Assembly: GCA_030656535.1 (NCBI GenBank)
Contig: JAUSPL010000235.1
Location: 1-6,545, forward strand
Direction of reading: 5' to 3'
Length of the DNA stretch: 6,545 nt
From: Gemmobacter sp.
GTDB taxonomy: Bacteria > Pseudomonadota > Alphaproteobacteria > Rhodobacterales > Rhodobacteraceae
Part shown: one piece after another, positions 1 to 5,522 of the stretch
Numbering within the stretch: position 1 is the first letter of the stretch
Layout: every line of letters begins with the position of its first letter
Translations under genes and position numbers: made by a program
The notes under the pieces: model-generated
What the model was told of the DNA's origin: nothing
The model's input: the letters and a program-made list of their open reading frames with translations, nothing else
The model's database searches: none

Positions 1-719
1 TCCGGGCTGGACGGGGCTGCATAGCCGCCCGTCGCCGCACCATCCTGCGCCGGCTCAAAGTCAAGGAACACGAAGCTTGCGCCCATTGATTCGATCTGTT
101 CAGCCACCTCGGGACGCACATCGAACGCATGCACGATTGCCCCCAGCGAAGTCGCCGTCCCGATCGCCGCAAGCCCGGCCACGCCCGCGCCCACAATCAG
201 CACCTTGGCCGGAGGAACCTTGCCAGCCGCCGTCACCTGCCCGGTGAAAAAGCGGCCAAAGTTGTTTCCGGCCTCGATCACCGCACGGTAGCCCGCGATG
301 TTTGCCATCGACGACAACGCGTCCATCTTTTGCGCGCGGCTGATGCGCGGGACCATGTCCATCGCAATGACATTGGCGCCCTGGGTCTTGCAAATCTCAA
401 GCAATTCAGCGTTTTGCGCGGGACCAAAGAAAGAGATGAGTGTCTGGCCCTGTGTCAGGCGGTTCGCCTCGGGCACGTCAGGTCCGCGCACCTTGACCAC
501 CACTTCGGCGGCCTTCCACAGGGCGTCGGCGTCTGGAACCACTTCAACCCCAACGGCCTGATAGGTCGCATCAGAGAACCCCGCGCGAACCCCTGCGCCC
601 GCCTCGATCACACAGTCGTGGCCCAGCTTTTTCAGCTGAATGGCAGAATCGGGCGTCATTGCGACGCGCGCCTCTCCCTCAAAAATCTCTTTCGGTGCCC
701 CGATCTTCACGTTGTTCAT
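1..719 (-). CDS. pntA: NAD(P) transhydrogenase subunit alpha, N-terminal part (partial)
   Basis: This is the NAD(H)-binding subunit of the proton-translocating NAD(P) transhydrogenase. At the inner membrane the complex uses the proton gradient to reduce NADP+ with NADH. The visible 239 codons begin MNNVKIGAPKEIFEGEARVA, the canonical PntA N-terminus. Residues 125-145 hold the conserved RISRAQKMDALSSMANIAGYR block; by alignment from memory R125, Q130, D133 and S136 match NAD-site residues of the Rhodospirillum rubrum domain I. A Rossmann motif VGAGVAGLAAI lies at about 176-186, and D200 is the expected ribose-binding acid. The mobile-loop region GGYAAPSSP is reached where the window ends, so the rest of the protein and any pntB lie outside. 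ATG at 719-717 is preceded by AGAGGGGG, which directly abuts the start, so the Shine-Dalgarno spacing is short. No better start exists. The gene is divergent from the SDR. Identification is very secure. Confidence 0.96.
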   Translation of the reverse strand, partial: MNNVKIGAPKEIFEGEARVAMTPDSAIQLKKLGHDCVIEAGAGVRAGFSDATYQAVGVEVVPDADALWKAAEVVVKVRGPDVPEANRLTQGQTLISFFGPAQNAELLEICKTQGANVIAMDMVPRISRAQKMDALSSMANIAGYRAVIEAGNNFGRFFTGQVTAAGKVPPAKVLIVGAGVAGLAAIGTATSLGAIVHAFDVRPEVAEQIESMGASFVFLDFEPAQDGAATGGYAAPSSP

Positions 720-770
720 CCCCCTCTGGCTGTCGTTCCGGCAAGCCCGGGCCGTAATACTTGCGCGCGT

Positions 771-800
771 CTCATAGCATTGCGCAATAAAGTTTCACAA
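771..800 (-). promoter_or_regulatory. Candidate sigma-70-type promoter of pntA
   Basis: On the minus strand a -35-like TTGTGA (800-795) is followed after 18 bp by a -10-like TATGAG (776-771), each matching four of six consensus bases. A start near 765 would give a leader of roughly 45 nt before the pntA ATG. The spacer contains the perfect palindrome ATTGCGCAAT. Alphaproteobacterial promoters are loosely conserved, so this is an inference from position and partial match. Confidence 0.38.
779..788. promoter_or_regulatory. Perfect 10-bp palindrome ATTGCGCAAT, possible operator
   Basis: ATTGCGCAAT reads identically on both strands and lies between the proposed -35 and -10 elements of pntA, a typical place for a repressor to act. 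A looser relative, TTGCGATGCAA (TTGC-N3-GCAA), occurs at 930-940, upstream of the SDR. No specific regulator can be named from the sequence. A 10-bp palindrome can also arise by chance. Confidence 0.3.
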
Positions 801-960
801 GAGCACGAGTTATCGCAGAATATCGGAAAGCTGTAAGTCGACCGTGCTTTAGGTCCGATCCTATCGTTTATCGTGATTTGTGGCCCAACGATTTCCGGTC
901 AAAGCTGATCTGTGCTTTATCCCGCAGCCTTGCGATGCAACAGTGGGCACCGATACAATC

Positions 961-966
961 GGAGGA
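961..966 (+). promoter_or_regulatory. Shine-Dalgarno site that sets the SDR start
   Basis: GGAGGA lies six bases before the ATG at 973 and is an almost ideal ribosome-binding site. It favours that start over the in-frame GTG at 880. Confidence 0.85.
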
Positions 967-972
967 ACAGAA

Positions 973-1725
973 ATGCTGACAGGTCGCCATGCACTTGTGA
1001 CCGGGGGCGGTAGTGGCATCGGGCTTGCGATCGCGCGGACGCTTGCAGCTGCCGGGGCCCAGGTGACGATCACCGGGCGACGTGCCGACGTGTTGGATCA
1101 GGCGGCGGCAACGCCGGGCCTGCACCCGGTCGTGATGGACGTCACCCGGGAACCAAGCGTTGTCACCGGCATCGCCAACGCCATCGCCGCGCGGGGGCCC
1201 ATCACAGTCTGCATCGCCAATGCGGGCATCGCCGAAGGGCGTTCATTGTCAAAGACCGACATGACCTTCTGGCGCAACATGATGGCGACCAACCTTGACG
1301 GGGCCTTCCTGACCATCCGGGACTGCTTGCCCGGAATGAAATCCGAAGGTTGGGGCCGCGTGATCGCCATTTCTTCGATTGCCGGTTTGCGCGGCCTGAA
1401 AGGGGCACCAGCCTACAGCGCGTCAAAACATGGCATGATCGGTCTTATCCGGGGCCTGTCCGAGGATTTTCTGGGCAGCGGGATCACCTGCAACGCGATC
1501 TGCCCCGCCTATGTCGCGACAGACATTGTCACGCGCAACGCAGCCAGCATCGCGATCCGCGCAGGTGTGACCGAAGACAAGGCGCTGCAGTTGATGATGT
1601 CCGCCAATCGTCACGGTCGCCTGGTAGAACCGGACGAGGTTTCGGCAGCGGTGATGTGGCTGATCGGCCCCGGATCCCAAAGCGTCAACGGCCAGGCCAT
1701 AGAAATAGCCGGAGGTCAGGCCTGA
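973..1725 (+). CDS. Short-chain dehydrogenase/reductase (classical SDR, FabG/BDH-like)
   Basis: A 250-residue protein, the usual size of a classical SDR: a soluble NAD(P)(H)-dependent oxidoreductase acting on a hydroxyl/keto pair. The cofactor motif TGGGSGIG spans residues 10-17. TGRR at 34-37 after the second strand has basic residues and no Asp, which suggests NADP(H), though this is only an inference. D56 is the adenine-contacting Asp, and NAG follows at 83-85. The catalytic tetrad is complete: N107 (in TNLDGAF), S135 (in ISSIAG), and Y148 with K152 (YSASK). The C-terminus VNGQAIEIAGGQA is typical of the fold. The start at 973 is fixed by GGAGGA six bases upstream; a GTG at 880 would add 31 residues with no SDR similarity. 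The stop codon lies inside a perfect palindrome. Neighbours are pntA (divergent) and, 270 bp downstream, a thioesterase. Possible substrates include 3-hydroxyacyl-CoA or 3-hydroxybutyrate-like compounds, but the sequence does not decide. Confidence 0.93.
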   Translation: MLTGRHALVTGGGSGIGLAIARTLAAAGAQVTITGRRADVLDQAAATPGLHPVVMDVTREPSVVTGIANAIAARGPITVCIANAGIAEGRSLSKTDMTFWRNMMATNLDGAFLTIRDCLPGMKSEGWGRVIAISSIAGLRGLKGAPAYSASKHGMIGLIRGLSEDFLGSGITCNAICPAYVATDIVTRNAASIAIRAGVTEDKALQLMMSANRHGRLVEPDEVSAAVMWLIGPGSQSVNGQAIEIAGGQA

Positions 1726-1731
1726 CCCGGC
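1708..1731 (+). terminator. Hairpin/palindrome over the SDR stop codon, possible terminator
   Basis: GGTCAGGCCTGACC at 1714-1727 is a perfect 14-bp palindrome that includes the TGA stop (1723-1725). The arms extend by GCCG (1708-1711) pairing with CGGC (1728-1731) across a two-base bulge. In RNA this could fold as a GC-rich stem-loop, but no T-run follows. It may be a U-less or Rho-assisted terminator, a 3'-end stabiliser, a protein site, or coincidence. Confidence 0.3.
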
Positions 1732-1995
1732 CAACGCGCGTCAACGGCTTTGCATGGATTGAACCCTGCGCGCAGGCGGCATCCAATGACAGACAGACAG
1801 ATGTCCCCGCAGCCCAACGCGCCGACGACGACTTCCCCCCAGTCCCACCGCAGGTTTGCGTGCAATCTGACGGTGCGTTGTCCCAGGCACCACAGTCATT
1901 GCCATTTGGCCTTGCGGCAGCGCGCCTGACCACGGCACAGCAGTGCCATCAATGGCGTGCCGCACATACTTGGTTTCCCAACCCAGGAGTCCCCG
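1726..1995. other. 270-bp gap between SDR and thioesterase genes without a convincing gene
   Basis: No conserved protein or RNA gene is recognisable here. The only short open frame with an ordinary start (ATG 1786 to TGA 1929, 47 codons) lacks a good ribosome-binding site and encodes a composition typical of out-of-frame GC-rich DNA. There are two small inverted repeats: GGTGC/GCACC at 1872-1876 and 1887-1891, and GGCAC-AGCA-GTGCC at 1934-1947. The second lies about 50 bp before the thioesterase. The promoter of the thioesterase is expected here, but I see no clear -35/-10 pair. Confidence 0.5.
1985..1989 (+). promoter_or_regulatory. Shine-Dalgarno site that sets the thioesterase start
   Basis: AGGAG is six bases before the ATG at 1996. 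The alternative in-frame GTG at 1957 would place this site inside the coding sequence and add 13 residues unlike the family. Confidence 0.8.
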
Positions 1996-2421
1996 ATGAA
2001 CCCCGACCTGACAGCCGCCGTCCGCGACAGCTTTGACCGACAGGGCATGATGCAAACGCTGGGTGGCCGGATCGATCTTCTGGAGGTCGGGCGCTGCCAC
2101 ATTTCTGCCCCCGTCACACCTGCGGTCAGTCAGCAGCATGGTGCCGGACATGCGGGGTTGACCTTTACCTTGGGCGACACGGCAGCGGGCTATGCTGCCC
2201 TGACGCAAATGCCCACCGGGTCCGAGGTCATGACCGCGGAAATCAAGATCCACCTGCTGCGCCCTGCCCGCGGCGACCGGCTGCAGGCCCGCGGCGAGGT
2301 CATAAAGGCCGGGCGTCGGCTGACGGTGGTGCGCGCGGACGTCTTTGCCCTGACCGATGCGGGCGAGGTGCTGGTTGCCGTCTTGATGGGGACGATGGTG
2401 CCAGTGTCCCCCGCAGCCTGA
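1996..2421 (+). CDS. PaaI-family hotdog thioesterase
   Basis: A 141-residue, single-domain hotdog protein that most likely hydrolyses an acyl-CoA thioester in the cytoplasm. The family signature is clear: QQHGAGHAGLTFTLGDTAAG from residue 46, with H48-G49 in the usual HGG position (here HGA) and D61 as the expected catalytic acid, at the same place as in E. coli PaaI. The central helix GDTAAGYAAL is followed by strands EVMTAEIKIHLLRPARGDRLQARG and the closing strands RLTVVRADVFA and VLVAVLMGTMVPV, as in other PaaI proteins. Length is normal. The ATG at 1996 is supported by AGGAG six bases upstream. It points the same way as the SDR, but 270 bp separates them, so co-transcription is uncertain. 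It converges on folD with only 18 bp between stop codons. The substrate (phenylacetyl-CoA intermediates, medium-chain acyl-CoA or other) is not readable. Confidence 0.88.
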   Translation: MNPDLTAAVRDSFDRQGMMQTLGGRIDLLEVGRCHISAPVTPAVSQQHGAGHAGLTFTLGDTAAGYAALTQMPTGSEVMTAEIKIHLLRPARGDRLQARGEVIKAGRRLTVVRADVFALTDAGEVLVAVLMGTMVPVSPAA

Positions 2422-2443
2422 CACCCCTGCGCTGCGCTGTCAG
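2418..2443. terminator. Inverted repeat at the convergent thioesterase/folD ends, weak bidirectional terminator candidate
   Basis: CTGACA (2418-2423) and TGTCAG (2438-2443) are exact inverted copies separated by 14 GC-rich bases. Each arm contains the TGA stop of one of the converging genes, so a transcript from either strand could form the same stem. The stem is only 6 bp and no T-run follows on either strand, so termination is speculative. Confidence 0.25.
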
Positions 2444-3330
2444 ACGGTCAGATCCGAGGGTTCTGGCAGCCCATTTGCGCGACAGGTCGCGGTCACCGTG
2501 TTGGCCAACAGGCAAGCAATGGTCATGGGACCGACACCGCCCGGTACGGGGGTAATAGCGCCCGCCACCTCGGCAGCGCTGGCAAAATGCACATCGCCCA
2601 CAAGCCGCATCTTGCCGTCGCGCTCAACCCGGTTGATGCCGACGTCGATGACCGTTGCACCGGGTCGCACGAAATCCCCGGTGATCATCTCGGCCCGCCC
2701 CACCGCAGCCACAAGGATGTCGGCACGCCGGCAGACCTCGGCCAGTTCCTTGGTCCGACTGTGGGCGATGGTGACGGTGCAACTGTCCCCCAACAGCAAC
2801 TGCGCCATCGGTTTGCCAACGATATTGCTGCGCCCCACCACCACGGCATTCAGGCCCGCCAGATTTCCGTGATGGTCGCGCAGCATCATCAGACAGCCCA
2901 GTGGCGTGCAGGGCACCATCGACTTTTGCCCGGTCCCCAATAACCCGACGTTCGAGATGTGAAATCCGTCAACATCCTTGGCAGGGTCAATCCGGTTGAT
3001 CACCATATCTGAATTCAGATGCGCCGGCAGCGGCAACTGCACAAGTATCCCATGAACGGCAGGGTCGGCATTCAGGGCATCGATGACGGCCAAAAGGTCG
3101 GCTTCGGATGTATCGGCTGGCAGCTTGTGTTCAAAGCTGTTCATGCCGACCTCGGCAGTCTGCTGCCCCTTGTTGCGCACATAGACCTGAGACGCCGGGT
3201 CCTCACCGACCAGAACCACCGCAAGTCCGGGCGTCAGTCCGAAGTCAGCCTTGATCCGGCCCACATGCACCGCGACCTGCGCACGAATGCGCGCCGCAAA
3301 CGCCTTACCGTCCAGAAGCTTTGCAGTCAT
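2440..3330 (-). CDS. folD: Bifunctional methylenetetrahydrofolate dehydrogenase / methenyltetrahydrofolate cyclohydrolase FolD
   Basis: A cytoplasmic enzyme that oxidises 5,10-methylene-THF with NADP+ to 5,10-methenyl-THF and hydrolyses that to 10-formyl-THF; both steps are reversible. It has 296 residues, the normal length. Visible motifs in order: Y50-VRN-K54, the catalytic YxxxK pair; VQLPLP at 97-102; PAKDVDGF at 116-123 with D121 the expected catalytic Asp; PCTPLG at 140-145; the Rossmann segment VVVGRSNIVGKP at 163-174; and GAITPVPGGVGPMT at 257-270. All key residues are present. The ATG at 3330-3328 overlaps the TGA of the upstream chorismate mutase as ATGA, with AAAGGAC a few bases ahead, so translational coupling is likely. 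It is probably the last gene of the fhs - chorismate mutase - folD unit. With Fhs it forms the full methylene-THF to formate interconversion. Confidence 0.97.
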   Translation of the reverse strand: MTAKLLDGKAFAARIRAQVAVHVGRIKADFGLTPGLAVVLVGEDPASQVYVRNKGQQTAEVGMNSFEHKLPADTSEADLLAVIDALNADPAVHGILVQLPLPAHLNSDMVINRIDPAKDVDGFHISNVGLLGTGQKSMVPCTPLGCLMMLRDHHGNLAGLNAVVVGRSNIVGKPMAQLLLGDSCTVTIAHSRTKELAEVCRRADILVAAVGRAEMITGDFVRPGATVIDVGINRVERDGKMRLVGDVHFASAAEVAGAITPVPGGVGPMTIACLLANTVTATCRANGLPEPSDLTV

Positions 3331-3644
3331 GTCTTGTCCTTTTGCGGGATGCCCTGGCCAAGGGTTTGTTCCTCACGAACGATCGACCATTCGATCATCG
3401 TGCGCCAAAGCGTTTCGACAAGAGCAGGGTCCAACCCGTGCTGTCGGGCGACGCGGCGCGCATTATCGACCACCTGTTCGACGCGTGCATCAATGCGCGC
3501 CGGAAGACCTTCGGCAGGCTTCAGCTCTGCCGCCCGGTCGATACAACCCGCCCGTTCCGCAAGCAACGCGATGATACGAGCATCAAGCGCGTCAATCACT
3601 TCGCGCAGTTCGGTCATGCTGTTGCACTCTGCCGCCTGTTTCAT
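3327..3644 (-). CDS. Chorismate mutase (AroQ fold, PchB-like)
   Basis: A 105-residue all-helical AroQ-type protein. Family members convert chorismate to prephenate, the entry to phenylalanine and tyrosine; the close relative PchB makes salicylate from isochorismate. The N-terminus (MKQAAECNSMTELREVIDAL) has PchB-like spacing. Alignment from memory gives R14, R31 and K42 at the same positions as the PchB active-site residues. The last one, Gln90 in PchB, falls on E91 here (segment WSIVREEQ). Helices run at about 9-40, 49-70 and 72-95. The ATG at 3644 was chosen because the protein then begins like its relatives; a GTG at 3722 would add 26 residues overlapping fhs. The Shine-Dalgarno is poor (GGGG) and lies in a GC-rich inverted repeat. 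Fifty-five bases separate it from the fhs stop, and it overlaps the folD start by ATGA. Chorismate mutase is the preferred reading; isochorismate pyruvate-lyase activity cannot be excluded, but no salicylate or siderophore genes are nearby. Confidence 0.85.
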   Translation of the reverse strand: MKQAAECNSMTELREVIDALDARIIALLAERAGCIDRAAELKPAEGLPARIDARVEQVVDNARRVARQHGLDPALVETLWRTMIEWSIVREEQTLGQGIPQKDKT

Positions 3645-3689
3645 CCGGGCCCCGCTGTCAGTTTTGCGGTACCTGCCCGCACCGGGCCC
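3645..3689 (-). promoter_or_regulatory. Nested inverted repeats over the chorismate mutase ribosome-binding region
   Basis: The 8-mer CCGGGCCC occurs at 3645-3652 and 3682-3689. Its GGGCCC core is self-complementary, so the two copies can pair in the minus-strand transcript as six G-C pairs. Inside lies a second stem, TGCGG (3681-3677 on the minus strand) with CCGCA (3669-3665), around a 7-nt loop. The outer 3' arm covers the GGGG that would serve as Shine-Dalgarno, ending two bases before the ATG. This could lower chorismate mutase translation relative to fhs, or act as a processing or attenuation site. No U-tract follows, so it is not a standard terminator. Confidence 0.4.
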
Positions 3690-3699
3690 TTTGGTCAAG

Positions 3700-5376
3700 T
3701 CAGAACAGTCCCTCGACGTCACCCGCGTCGTTCAACCGGATCACTTCGGCGCTGGGGACCTTGGGCAGGCCTGGCATCGTCATGATCTCGCCGCAGATTG
3801 CGACAATGAACCCGGCACCCGCCGACAAACGGACCTCGCGGACCGGAATGCGGTGGCCAGTGGGCGCGCCGCGCACATTCGGGTCGGTGGTAAAGCTGTA
3901 CTGGGTTTTCGCCATGCAGACCGGCAGATGGCCATAGCCTGCCGCCTCCCAGACCTTCAGTTGCTCACGGATCGACTTGTCGGCATCCACGCCTTCGGCA
4001 TGATAGATCTTTGTCGCGATGGTTTCGATCTTGTCAAACAGGCCCATGTCATCTGGATAGATCGGGGCAAAATTGGCCACCCCGCTTTCGGCCAGTTCCA
4101 CCACCTTGTGGGCAAGCTCTTCGATGCCCGCGGACCCCATCGCCCAATGCTTGCACAAGATGGCTTGGACGCCTTGAGCCGCGACGTAATCCTTGACCGC
4201 CTGAATTTCAGCGTCGGTGTCGCTGAAAAAGTGGTTGATCGCCACGACGACCGGAACGCCGAACGACGACACGTTGCCGATGTGGCGGCCCAGGTTCGGA
4301 CAGCCCTTTTCCACGGCCGAAACGTTCTCCACGCCAAGGTCAGCCTTTGCCACCCCGCCGTTCATCTTCATCGCCCGCACGGTCGCCACAATCACCGCAG
4401 CCGATGGCTTCAGCCCGGCCTTGCGGCATTTGATGTCAAAAAACTTCTCGGCCCCCAGATCGGCGCCAAACCCGGCCTCGGTCACCACATATTCGCCCAG
4501 CTTCAGCGCAGTCTGGGTGGCGATGACACTGTTGCAGCCATGCGCTATATTGGCGAACGGCCCGCCGTGGACAAAGGCCGGGTTGTTTTCCAGTGTCTGC
4601 ACGATATTGGGCTGCATCGCGTCCTTGAGCAGCACCGTCATCGCACCGTCAGCCTTGATGTCACGACAGTAAATCGGAGCCTTGGCGCGGGTATAGGCCA
4701 CCACGATGTCACCCAGCCGCTTTTGCAGATCCTCAAGGTCGCGGGACAGGCACAGGATCGCCATCACCTCGGACGCCACCGTGATGTCAAACCCGGTCTG
4801 GCGCGGGAAACCGTTGGAAACGCCACCAAGGCTGACCACGATGTCACGCAGGGCACGGTCGTTCATGTCCATCACGCGGCGCCACACGATGCGGCGCTCA
4901 TCGATGTCCAGACTGTTGCCCCAGTAGATGTGGTTGTCGATCATCGCCGACAGCAGGTTGTGGGCAGATGTGATCGCATGAAAGTCGCCGGTGAAATGAA
5001 GGTTCATTTCCTCCATCGGCACGACCTGCGCATAGCCACCGCCAGCAGCCCCGCCCTTCATGCCAAAGTTCGGGCCCAATGACGCCTCGCGGATACAGAC
5101 AACCGCCTTCTTGCCGATCCGGTTCAACCCGTCACCAAGCCCCACAGTCGTCGTGGTCTTGCCTTCGCCAGCCGGGGTGGGATTGATCGCGGTGACCAGG
5201 ATCAGCTTGCCGTCCGGGCGACCTTCCAGACTGCGGATAAAGTCCTGCCCGACCTTGGCCTTGTCGTGGCCATAGGGCAGCAGATGCTCTGACGGTATCC
5301 CCAGCTTGTCACCGATCTCTTGAATCGGGCGTTTCTTTGCTTCGCGCGCAATCTCGATATCGGTCTTGACGGCCAT
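3700..5376 (-). CDS. fhs: Formate-tetrahydrofolate ligase (formyltetrahydrofolate synthetase)
   Basis: A cytoplasmic enzyme catalysing formate + ATP + THF to 10-formyl-THF + ADP + Pi, reversible in vivo. It has 558 residues, the normal length. The P-loop-like ATP site PTPAGEGKTT is at 66-75, followed by EASLGPNFGMKGGAAGGGYA at 97-116, which contains the family signature GMKGGAAGGGY. Further conserved blocks are FVHGGPFANIAHGCNS (268-283), EAGFGADLGAEKFFDIKCR (300-318), VATVRAMKMNGG (330-341) and the C-terminal AGAGFIVAICGEIMTMPGLP (519-538). No key block is missing. The ATG at 5376 has AGGGAGAG six bases upstream. The 146-bp gap to the MOSC gene probably holds its promoter: a -35-like TTGGAC (5467-5462, minus) is visible, but the -10 at the right distance is poor, and I recognise no riboswitch. 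It is the first gene of a probable fhs - chorismate mutase - folD operon. Confidence 0.98.
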   Translation of the reverse strand: MAVKTDIEIAREAKKRPIQEIGDKLGIPSEHLLPYGHDKAKVGQDFIRSLEGRPDGKLILVTAINPTPAGEGKTTTTVGLGDGLNRIGKKAVVCIREASLGPNFGMKGGAAGGGYAQVVPMEEMNLHFTGDFHAITSAHNLLSAMIDNHIYWGNSLDIDERRIVWRRVMDMNDRALRDIVVSLGGVSNGFPRQTGFDITVASEVMAILCLSRDLEDLQKRLGDIVVAYTRAKAPIYCRDIKADGAMTVLLKDAMQPNIVQTLENNPAFVHGGPFANIAHGCNSVIATQTALKLGEYVVTEAGFGADLGAEKFFDIKCRKAGLKPSAAVIVATVRAMKMNGGVAKADLGVENVSAVEKGCPNLGRHIGNVSSFGVPVVVAINHFFSDTDAEIQAVKDYVAAQGVQAILCKHWAMGSAGIEELAHKVVELAESGVANFAPIYPDDMGLFDKIETIATKIYHAEGVDADKSIREQLKVWEAAGYGHLPVCMAKTQYSFTTDPNVRGAPTGHRIPVREVRLSAGAGFIVAICGEIMTMPGLPKVPSAEVIRLNDAGDVEGLF

Positions 5377-5522
5377 CTGTGTCTCTCCCTGTGGGGACTG
5401 ATCGCCCCGTTGTGCCCTGAATACCCGTCTGGGTCCGCGTCACTACGTGCATTTCCGACCTGTCCAAGACAGAAACCGCCGCACGATAATTCGTATTGGA
5501 TGCTGTTGGCAGGTCTGGAAAC
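5377..5522 (-). promoter_or_regulatory. Intergenic leader/promoter region of the fhs cluster
   Basis: This 146-bp region separates the MOSC stop from fhs. It contains an AT-rich spot, ACGATAATTCGT (5483-5494, imperfect dyad with 4-bp arms), a pair of inverted hexamers GACCTG (5457-5462) and CAGGTC (5510-5515), and a small GGGG/CCCC hairpin at 5393-5408 just ahead of the fhs Shine-Dalgarno. None matches a riboswitch that I recognise. Being upstream of the first gene of the cluster, it is the expected place for the promoter. Confidence 0.35.

Noticed and set aside
129..836. A 235-codon plus-strand open frame opposite pntA
   Set aside because: pntA on the minus strand reads as a clean conserved protein over the same bases; the plus frame has no recognisable features and runs through the intergenic region.
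930..959. TTGCGA, 18 bp, TACAAT as a promoter for the SDR
   Set aside because: The boxes look good, but transcription would start around 966, inside or after the GGAGGA site, so the message would lack its ribosome-binding site.
880..972. In-frame N-terminal extension of the SDR from a GTG at 880
   Set aside because: The extra 31 residues have no SDR character, whereas the ATG at 973 has a near-perfect GGAGGA six bases upstream and gives the canonical N-terminus.
1786..1929. A 47-codon open frame (ATG start) in the gap between SDR and thioesterase
   Set aside because: There is no convincing Shine-Dalgarno, and its composition is biased to Pro, Arg and His, as expected from non-coding GC-rich sequence.
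1741..2424. A 227-codon minus-strand open frame opposite the thioesterase and the gap before it
   Set aside because: It resembles no family, is rich in Gly, His and Arg, and overlaps a confident PaaI gene with a good ribosome-binding site on the other strand.
3645..3722. In-frame N-terminal extension of the chorismate mutase from a GTG at 3722, overlapping the end of fhs
   Set aside because: The 26 extra residues do not resemble the family, and the protein starting at 3644 begins like PchB-type relatives. The weak Shine-Dalgarno at 3644 leaves slight doubt.
3019..5082. A 687-codon open frame on the plus strand antisense to fhs, the chorismate mutase and folD
   Set aside because: The minus-strand genes are unmistakable families. 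The antisense frame is rich in His, Arg and Asp-His runs, shows no domain, and is a codon-bias shadow of GC-rich coding DNA.
5377..5522. Possible THF or other riboswitch ahead of fhs
   Set aside because: Only a small GGGG/CCCC hairpin and scattered inverted hexamers are visible. I could not match them to any known riboswitch core.
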